Assembly: GCA_964391325.1 (NCBI GenBank)
Contig: CAYMJM010000010.1
Span: 1 to 29,792, forward strand
DNA length: 29,792 nucleotides
Direction: 5' to 3'
Source of the DNA: CAYMJM01 sp964391325
GTDB taxonomy: Bacteria; Patescibacteriota; Dojkabacteria; B142; JAFGMG01
The notes under the pieces are model-generated. The model saw only the letters and a program-made list of their open reading frames with translations. It was not told where the DNA came from and ran no database searches. The translations under genes were made by a program, and so were the position numbers. Of the stretch, positions 24,056-29,792 are shown one piece after another. How positions within the stretch are numbered: the first letter of the stretch is position 1; the number at the start of each line of letters is the position of its first letter.

Positions 24056-25930
24056 ATGGAAATTAAATCACAGAATCAATTAAAAAAAGAAAGACAAATG
24101 GCAAGATCTCAAATCGCGAAGAAGATGAAGCTGGAAAAAAATAAAGAAGTCAGGAAGACAGAAAATTTATCCGATAACTTCAGGAATACTGTTTTCAATT
24201 CGCCACAAACGTCTCGTCAGCCTGCTACCTCACCAAAAAGAAGTATTTTTCAAAGGGTATCCTGGTGGTGGGGAGGCAAAAGCAGAAAGCAGAGGATATT
24301 AATTATTGGGGCGTCACTTTTGTTTCTTTTCAGTTTAGGGCTGTTTATTGTATATAGTTGGTGGACAGGCTTAGATGGAAAACTTATCAAATCCTCTCTA
24401 TCTGGAACAGTAACAGCTGAAGGGACAGAAGATCCAATAGAAGGGGTTAAAATCATAATAGACAATGAGTTTAAAGGAGAGACTGATGAGTCCGGTAACT
24501 ATCATATTAAAGGTTTAGAAAATGGAAAAGTAAGGATTAGGCTTGAAAAGAATGGTTTTGAGACTATAGAAACCAATATTGTTATTGAAAGGTATACAAC
24601 TCTAAGAGATTTCACAATGAACAGTCTCCCAAAAGGACGCTTAATAGGTAAATTAATTCTGGACAGAAATTACGATCTTTCACTTATAAAAATTCAACTA
24701 GGAGATACGACAACACAAGTGGAACCGAATGGTGTATTCACAACAGAAGAAGTCTATAGAGGCTTGTATACTCTATCAATTTCCTCTCCCCAGTTTGTTG
24801 ATATTGTAAAAGAAGATTATGAAATTCTTGCCGGCGTGAACGAAATGGAAACGATGGTTCTGACTCCGGCGGCTGATATTATTGGTAAGGTTATAGACTG
24901 GGTAACTGAAAAACAGATTACCGACTTTACACTGGTGAGTCTGGAGAAAACTATCTCCATAACTGATCAGAGCTTCGTTATTAAGGATTATACCAATCTT
25001 GATAAGCTAGAAAAATTTGTATTTCGAAAAGAAGGTTACAGAGAGGTATCTGAGGAAAGAAGGCTACAAATGGGAGAGAATGATTTAGGAGAAATTTTTC
25101 TATATAGAGATCAAAGAGCAGTTTACAAGGATGTCGCAACAAACACACTTTACTCTATAACACTCGATAGAATAGATAGAAGTAGGATTACAAGTACTGG
25201 AGTGAATGTTTTAAGTTATTCACAGCCAAATTCTTCAAATGAAATCTATTTTGAACTAGGTGGTAGTGAAGCTGGCATTTATAAAACTTCTGTAGAAGGT
25301 ATCGGCACATCGTTAGTTTGTAGTTCTAGAAATGCCGTGAGGACTTATATTAACTATCATGCCCGTAAGTTTGTAGAAGTTACGAGAAACGAAGAGGCTT
25401 ATATAGCTACTTACCGTTCTTTCGATCAAGGAGAAGCAGCAGTAGAGCTTTTTCAAACAACTGTCGAACCGTCAAGTTTCATTATTTCTGACAATGGTGC
25501 AATAGTTTATTATCAACTATCTGAAGCAGCTAAAGAAGGAGTTTACAGGTATATTCACGAACACGGAACTACGAGAAAAATCATGAGTGATTCTGCTATA
25601 AGTTTGCTAGCGACTGACTCAACTGGGACAAACCTCCTCTATTCAAGAGCTTCAGAAATAAGAAGGTTTAATGCAAATACCTCAAGAGAGTTCGAGATTG
25701 GATTTGGCTCTCCTACGTATACCCTGTATCTTGAGGGATACGTAATATATTTATTCAACGATGACTTATTTATTAAAACCGAAACTGGTCAGAATATCGA
25801 TAACATAACTATTTCTGGGGCTATGAGAAATCTAGATTACGGAAATAACAGCTTGATATACTACCAAGATACTGTGGGATTAAAAGTTCTCAGCGTGGAA
25901 GAACCTCTGGCGGACAAGGTTATTTTTTAA
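24056..25930 (+). CDS. Membrane-anchored protein with a carboxypeptidase-regulatory-like domain and a probable beta-propeller
   Basis: A 624-residue protein with a basic, Lys-rich cytoplasmic N terminus (1-80), a single membrane helix (about 81-104, RILIIGASLLFLFSLGLFIV) and a long outer part, giving an N-in, C-out topology. Right after the helix comes a carboxypeptidase-regulatory-like beta-sandwich (about 114-175) with GVKIIIDNEFKGETDESGNY and a closing LEKNGFETIE, then one or two related beta domains to about 330. The C-terminal 270 residues have repeating beta-rich units such as ATDSTGTNLLYSRASEIRRF and SFIISDNGAIVYYQL, suggesting a WD40/TolB-like propeller, though blades were only judged by eye. 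No catalytic motif was found. It precedes dnaG by 65 bases with its own -10. Role unknown; surface binding or sensing is possible. Confidence 0.75.
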   Translation: MEIKSQNQLKKERQMARSQIAKKMKLEKNKEVRKTENLSDNFRNTVFNSPQTSRQPATSPKRSIFQRVSWWWGGKSRKQRILIIGASLLFLFSLGLFIVYSWWTGLDGKLIKSSLSGTVTAEGTEDPIEGVKIIIDNEFKGETDESGNYHIKGLENGKVRIRLEKNGFETIETNIVIERYTTLRDFTMNSLPKGRLIGKLILDRNYDLSLIKIQLGDTTTQVEPNGVFTTEEVYRGLYTLSISSPQFVDIVKEDYEILAGVNEMETMVLTPAADIIGKVIDWVTEKQITDFTLVSLEKTISITDQSFVIKDYTNLDKLEKFVFRKEGYREVSEERRLQMGENDLGEIFLYRDQRAVYKDVATNTLYSITLDRIDRSRITSTGVNVLSYSQPNSSNEIYFELGGSEAGIYKTSVEGIGTSLVCSSRNAVRTYINYHARKFVEVTRNEEAYIATYRSFDQGEAAVELFQTTVEPSSFIISDNGAIVYYQLSEAAKEGVYRYIHEHGTTRKIMSDSAISLLATDSTGTNLLYSRASEIRRFNANTSREFEIGFGSPTYTLYLEGYVIYLFNDDLFIKTETGQNIDNITISGAMRNLDYGNNSLIYYQDTVGLKVLSVEEPLADKVIF

Positions 25931-25965
25931 TTAGGTATTTTTAATAAATATTTGATTCTTTGTAG

Positions 25966-25971
25966 TATACT
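25966..25971 (+). promoter_or_regulatory. Probable -10 element of dnaG
   Basis: TATACT ends 24 nt before the dnaG ATG. The -35 position is not recognisable. It suggests dnaG has its own promoter, independent of the gene before it. Confidence 0.4.
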
Positions 25972-25995
25972 CTTGTTATAGGTTATAAGCATTTT

Positions 25996-27762
25996 ATGCC
26001 CTCTGACAGAGCACAAATCGAGGAAATTAAAGAAAAACTGGATATTGTACAAGTTGCTGAAAAGTATCTTACAAATCTTAAGCGCAGCGGTCCAAACTAT
26101 TTTGCTCTCTGTCCCTTTCATAATGAAAAAACTCCTTCGTTTTCAGTCAATCAAGATTTACAAATATTTAAATGTTTCGGATGCGGAGAGTCAGGGGACG
26201 TGATTGCCTTTATACAAAAAATAGAAGGTCTGGACTTTGTGAAGGCGCTGGAGAGAGCAGCTGAGATGGCAGGAGTTACACTTAAAGCCAGACGAATTGA
26301 TCCTTCTGAAATCAGCAGAAGACAGGAAAAGGAAAAATTATTGGAAGCAAATGAGATGGCGATGAAATATTATAATTATATTTTGGAAAAACATGATCTT
26401 GGAAAAAGCGCGAGGGAATATTGCAAGCTTCGCAAGTTAAGCAGAAAAGTTATCAATAAATTTCAAATTGGTTTTGCACCTGATGGTTATGAACACCTTA
26501 AGAAATTTTTGATTAAGAGGGGGTTTAATCAAAACGACTTGATAAAATGGGGATTGTTAGTTAATAAAAACGGAAAGGTTTATGACAAATTCCGGAAGAG
26601 GTTAATGTTCCCTATTATTGACCACCAAGGTGATATTGTGGGATTTAGCGGCAGGCTTATTGAGAAAAGTGATTATGGGCCTAAGTATTTGAATTCTCCT
26701 GAAACTCTTGTATATAAAAAGAAGGAGACCCTTTATGGGTTGTTTCAATCAAAAGAAGAGATTCGTAAAAAGGGCTACACAATTTTAGTGGAAGGTAATG
26801 TGGATGTCCTTTCTTCTCATCGAGTTGGTGTTGAAAACATTGTCTGTCCTTTGGGCACAGCGTTGACACCGGAGCAATGTAAGTTGATCCGACGGTATGC
26901 ACCTGTCATTTATTTTGCTTTTGATACAGATGAAGCTGGAGAAAAAGCACTGATCAGAGGGATGACTTTGGCCGCAGAAAACAACTTAGAGGTTAAGGTA
27001 TTGGATATGGATAAGTTTAAGGATACAGATGAATTGATAATGCATGACGCAGAACAGTGGAAAGAAGTAGTCAATCGACCTTTTGAAGTAATAGAATTAT
27101 TAATCAAACGTTTTAGTACAAAGCATGAAATGAGTACGCCGAAGGGAAAGAGCAGTTTTGTAAATGAAATGGTTCCCTATATAAGGCATGTTGCGGACGA
27201 AATTGAGAGATATGAATATATTAAAAAAGTAGCAATTATTGCCGAAACTGATGAGGAAATTGTTGCCCGAAAAGTTGGGAAGCAAGGTGAGAATCAGATA
27301 TCCTCAGTTCAAGATCGTAATGAAGATCAAATCAAAAAGCGTTATACGGGCAATTTATTGAGTAAGAAGAACTATCTAGCTGCTTTACTATTACAGCACA
27401 AAGATATACTTGAGAAGGATTATGATTTAAATAACATTTATGCAGAGTGGTTTGTAAGTTTAATTAGGAGGTATAGACAGGGCAGCCAAATAACGGAATT
27501 AGTACAAGAGTTAGACAAAACACAGGCGGATCTGATTTCAGACCTTTTACTATTAGATCTGGGAGAGTTGCCTAGGAAGACACTGAAAGCAGAAGCTGTA
27601 AAAACATTTAGGGCATTAGAGCTAGATAAAGTGCGAAGCGATATCAATCAACTTAAACAAAAGATAAAGAAAGCCGAGTTAACACAGACAAGTAGTGATA
27701 GTATGATAAAAGAGTTGCAGGAAAAGACCTATAAGCTAAAAGCACTTTCAGCACAAAAATAG
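25996..27762 (+). CDS. dnaG: DNA primase
   Basis: Synthesises RNA primers for replication, working with the replicative helicase. The 588 residues match bacterial DnaG. The N-terminal zinc ribbon has Cys39, His42, Cys60 and Cys63 (CPFHNEKTPSFS and KCFGCGESGD). The RNA-polymerase domain includes FQIGFAPDGY and FSGRLIEK. The TOPRIM site is complete: Glu266 and Asp270 in VEGNVDVLSS, and Asp310-Asp312 in FDTDEAGEKA. The C-terminal 140 residues are helical and would form the helicase-binding domain; sequence there is weakly conserved, as usual. The ATG at 25996 has no Shine-Dalgarno but has a well-placed -10. The common dnaG-rpoD pairing is absent: a small Cys-rich gene follows. Confidence 0.96.
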   Translation: MPSDRAQIEEIKEKLDIVQVAEKYLTNLKRSGPNYFALCPFHNEKTPSFSVNQDLQIFKCFGCGESGDVIAFIQKIEGLDFVKALERAAEMAGVTLKARRIDPSEISRRQEKEKLLEANEMAMKYYNYILEKHDLGKSAREYCKLRKLSRKVINKFQIGFAPDGYEHLKKFLIKRGFNQNDLIKWGLLVNKNGKVYDKFRKRLMFPIIDHQGDIVGFSGRLIEKSDYGPKYLNSPETLVYKKKETLYGLFQSKEEIRKKGYTILVEGNVDVLSSHRVGVENIVCPLGTALTPEQCKLIRRYAPVIYFAFDTDEAGEKALIRGMTLAAENNLEVKVLDMDKFKDTDELIMHDAEQWKEVVNRPFEVIELLIKRFSTKHEMSTPKGKSSFVNEMVPYIRHVADEIERYEYIKKVAIIAETDEEIVARKVGKQGENQISSVQDRNEDQIKKRYTGNLLSKKNYLAALLLQHKDILEKDYDLNNIYAEWFVSLIRRYRQGSQITELVQELDKTQADLISDLLLLDLGELPRKTLKAEAVKTFRALELDKVRSDINQLKQKIKKAELTQTSSDSMIKELQEKTYKLKALSAQK

Positions 27763-27783
27763 CTTTTATAAATATGGATACTA

Positions 27784-28194
27784 ATGGGGGGTATACAGAG
27801 CAATTCTTCTTATACAAATAGACTTAACTCTTCCATGTACAATTTCCCGGATAAAACTTCTTTAGAAGCCAAAGATTTAGAAAGGCATTTAAGCTTTTTC
27901 AATTCACTAGATCGAAAATCAAAAAAAGGCAGTGTACTAGGAATTGTTACTGCTATAGCTATTATGGTTTTGGCGGCAGGAACAGGTATCATATTAAATA
28001 ATAGAAATATTGGGACTGAACCTATCTCGGCGGCTGAATGTGGAGTTTATGAAATTAGAATGGCAGATGACAATGGTTTTTATTGTAAACCATGTAATCC
28101 AGGAGGGTATGGTAATTTGGACAAATGTGAGGAAGATAGTCCTACAGGCCTATGTACTCAGGATGGAGCTGGATGTTTCATTCCTCTCCTCTAG
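27784..28194 (+). CDS. Small single-pass membrane protein with six cysteines
   Basis: A 136-residue protein I do not recognise. A polar N-terminal region (1-48) is followed by a membrane helix (about 50-71, VLGIVTAIAIMVLAAGTGII). The remaining 65 residues are short and cysteine-rich, with Cys86, 101, 104, 115, 124 and 131, in a Gly/Asp-rich context such as CNPGGYGNLDKCEE. The basic KSKK before the helix puts the N terminus inside and the Cys-rich tail outside, where three disulfides are plausible. It starts 21 bases after dnaG with no separate promoter seen, so it may be co-transcribed. An internal ATG (Met18) is an alternative start. Its stop overlaps that of tsaD by four bases (CTAG). Function unknown. 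Confidence 0.6.
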   Translation: MGGIQSNSSYTNRLNSSMYNFPDKTSLEAKDLERHLSFFNSLDRKSKKGSVLGIVTAIAIMVLAAGTGIILNNRNIGTEPISAAECGVYEIRMADDNGFYCKPCNPGGYGNLDKCEEDSPTGLCTQDGAGCFIPLL

Positions 28195-29435
28195 CTAAGC
28201 CTCAAATTAGGGACCCTGTCTAGCATTTCTATTTTATCTTTTGTCCTGTAAACATTTCGGTTATTTTTTAAACTGGAGAGGTATGCTGCTACTGAAATCA
28301 TAGCTGCATTATCCTGAAAAAGCTTGTTTGAGTAAGGAAATAATACCTGTAGACTCTTATCATAACTACGAGCCAGCTTCCTTATTTGTTTTCTTAAATT
28401 CGCATTATTAATTACGCCGCCGCCAAGAAGGATACTGTAATATCTGTTTTCTTGAATAGCTTTTTTGATTTTATTTAGAATTGTTTGGATGGCAGCATCT
28501 TCGAAAGCTGCACTTAAATCATAAATCTGTCGTTTAGTTAGTATTTTGTCTGGATAGGATTGCTTTATATGTTCCCTATCGGGTTTCCAAGATTGTTTTG
28601 GTTTTTTATCCTGCTTCCTCTTCTCTCCTTTTAAGTCTCTGACCTTATATAGTAATGCAGTTTTCAGGCCGGAGTAACTGACATCCAAATCATCGCTTCT
28701 GGCCATAGGAATTGGTAGAGGGTATACTCCTGCACTTCCAGACTTTGATAGTTCGCTGATTATCTTTCCTCCTGGATATCCGAGTCCAAGGATACGTGCA
28801 GCCTTGTCAAAAGCTTCTCCTATAGCATCATCTAGGGTTTGCCCAATAATCTTATATTCACCAATATTTTTTACTTCAACTAGTTCTGTATGGCCGCCTG
28901 ATAAAAGCACAGCTAAAGCAGGAAATTTTTGCTTGTTATCACCAATTTTATTTTCTCCTTTAATTGGCTGCGCCAAAGAAGACAACAGGTGCCCTTCCAT
29001 ATGATTGACCCCTATCAAAGGCTTTTTGTATTTAATGGCAAGCTCCTTTGCCTTTTTGATTCCAACTTCCAGGGCAATTGATAAGCCAGGTCCGTATGTT
29101 ACGGCGAAGGCATCCATACTGCCCAATGCCTGCTCTGCCCAGGACTCTGTTTTAAGAGAGATAGCTCTCAGGCTAGTTTTAAGTTCAGGCTGATATCTAT
29201 TCAAATTTATGATTGCCTGTTTTAGGGCTTCTTCCACTACCCTGTCGATTCTGGCCTCATGTTCTCTTTTTGCTAAGCCAGGGACAATCCCTCCCCACTG
29301 CCGATGCATCTCTATCTGGCTTGATATAATATTTGAAAGCACTTTGGTTTTGTAGGAAACAGCCACGCTTGTATCATCGCATGAAGTATCAATGCCAAGT
29401 ATAAGCTCTAGTTTTGTCCTCGTTGGTTGCTCCAT
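28191..29435 (-). CDS. tsaD: tRNA threonylcarbamoyladenosine (t6A37) synthase subunit TsaD
   Basis: Transfers the threonylcarbamoyl group to A37 of ANN-decoding tRNAs, with TsaB, TsaC and TsaE as usual partners. The ASKHA-fold signatures are clear: ILGIDTSCDDTSVAV at the start, IVPGLAKREH, YGPGLSIALEVG, the metal-binding pair His145 and His149 in NHMEGHLLSS, LLSGGHTELV, and DNAAMISVAAY near the end. At 414 residues (from the ATG) it is about 70 longer than common bacterial TsaD. The excess is mainly a stretch around 80-107 and a Lys-rich insert near 270-310 (RDLKGEKRKQDKKPKQSW). The TTG at 29438 is a less likely start. It is divergent from the HIT-family gene, and a TATACT -10 lies 16 nt upstream. 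Confidence 0.95.
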   Translation of the reverse strand: MEQPTRTKLELILGIDTSCDDTSVAVSYKTKVLSNIISSQIEMHRQWGGIVPGLAKREHEARIDRVVEEALKQAIINLNRYQPELKTSLRAISLKTESWAEQALGSMDAFAVTYGPGLSIALEVGIKKAKELAIKYKKPLIGVNHMEGHLLSSLAQPIKGENKIGDNKQKFPALAVLLSGGHTELVEVKNIGEYKIIGQTLDDAIGEAFDKAARILGLGYPGGKIISELSKSGSAGVYPLPIPMARSDDLDVSYSGLKTALLYKVRDLKGEKRKQDKKPKQSWKPDREHIKQSYPDKILTKRQIYDLSAAFEDAAIQTILNKIKKAIQENRYYSILLGGGVINNANLRKQIRKLARSYDKSLQVLFPYSNKLFQDNAAMISVAAYLSSLKNNRNVYRTKDKIEMLDRVPNLRLS

Positions 29436-29451
29436 CAATTCAAGAATTAGA

Positions 29452-29488
29452 AGTATAGTTGGATTTTATCAGATTTCCTAGCTATAAT
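29452..29488. promoter_or_regulatory. Divergent promoters of tsaD and the HIT-family gene
   Basis: Plus strand: TTGGAT (29459-29464), 18 bases, TATAAT (29483-29488), ending 25 nt before the HIT ATG. Minus strand: TATACT (29452-29457), ending 16 nt before the tsaD ATG. The two overlap. Confidence 0.5.
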
Positions 29489-29513
29489 TTTATATAAGTA
29501 TTAATTTTTAGAT

Positions 29514-29792
29514 ATGGAAAACTGCATTTTTTGTAAAATTGTTTCTGGAGAGGTTCCTGCTTATAAGGTTTTGGAGAATGACAGTATTCTTGCTTTTTTA
29601 GATATTTATCCTGCAAATAAAGGACAGGCTTTAGTTATCCCAAAACGGCATGTTACTGCACAATTTTCAAAAGTCGATAGCGAAGTGATGGCTGGAACAG
29701 TAAGTGTCGCGCAGGAGGTAGCTCAAAAGATTGAAGATTCACTTGAAAACGTGAGTAGATGCATCATTGCAATTGAGGGCTTTGATGTTCCA
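29514..29792 (+). CDS. HIT-family nucleotide hydrolase (3' truncated by window edge)
   Basis: The first 93 codons of a histidine-triad protein; the family hydrolyses or transfers nucleotidyl groups, for example AMP-lysine or dinucleoside polyphosphates. The start MENCIFCKIVSGEVPAYKVL is diagnostic and holds the zinc-type CxxC (Cys4, Cys7). LAFLDIYPANKGQALVIPKR follows in the usual place. The window ends at FDVP, just before the expected HxHxH active site, so catalytic histidines cannot be checked. The ATG has a good promoter 25 nt upstream and no Shine-Dalgarno. It is divergent from tsaD. It is not possible to say whether it is an HinT-like or an Ap4A-type member. Confidence 0.9.
   Translation, partial: MENCIFCKIVSGEVPAYKVLENDSILAFLDIYPANKGQALVIPKRHVTAQFSKVDSEVMAGTVSVAQEVAQKIEDSLENVSRCIIAIEGFDVP

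Overview
The window is an AT-rich, tightly packed bacterial chromosome segment that carries the replication origin. UGA acts as a stop (dnaN and pyrG both end on TGA), so the code is standard. No start has a strong Shine-Dalgarno site. Gaps between convergent genes are only a few bases. The genes mix housekeeping functions with large secreted or membrane proteins bearing carboxypeptidase-regulatory-like domains. Together this suggests a small-genome member of the Candidate Phyla Radiation (Patescibacteria; Microgenomates, Dojkabacteria or Katanobacteria-like). The phylum is an inference from gene style, not from a marker-gene tree.

Layout. 1-151: 3' end of an unknown gene. 205-816: lexA. 838-3595 on the minus strand: gdhA, a 69-aa WYL-like protein, trxB and yidD. 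3596-3976: the origin, with two perfect DnaA boxes, an AT-rich stretch and a hairpin just before dnaA. 3977-6609: dnaA, a short spacer with a third DnaA box, and dnaN. Genes on both sides are transcribed away from 3.6-3.9 kb, as expected at an origin. 6610-6905 has no gene but holds a GC-rich three-way-junction fold, a perfect 11-bp hairpin and a small AGCTGAC/T repeat over the probable promoter of the next gene. 6906-9678: an envelope operon of a FemAB transferase, a shortened metallophosphoesterase-like protein and a DegT/DnrJ aminotransferase.

9673-16328 on the minus strand is one very large surface protein gene, interrupted by a 100-N assembly gap. It has a signal peptide, glycine-rich beta-rich modules, ten fibronectin-III-like repeats, an acidic stalk, membrane segments and two carboxypeptidase-regulatory-like domains. 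The sequence on either side of the gap shows that the N run hides a collapsed repeat, most simply 455 bp identical to 14521-14975. That length restores the reading frame and gives a protein of about 2336 residues. Next come uvrD/pcrA (minus), a secreted membrane-anchored transglutaminase-like protein (plus), argS and a divergent pyrG (minus), a membrane-anchored protein with a regulatory-like domain (plus), dnaG, a small Cys-rich membrane protein, tsaD (minus) and the start of a HIT-family gene at the right edge.

Functionally there are three groups: replication and DNA repair (origin, dnaA, dnaN, dnaG, uvrD, lexA); core metabolism and translation (gdhA, trxB, pyrG, argS, tsaD); and cell surface (FemAB, DegT, giant surface protein, transglutaminase, yidD, two anchored proteins). 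Eight genes share one promoter layout: a TATAAT/TATACT-like -10 that ends 21-26 nt before the start codon.
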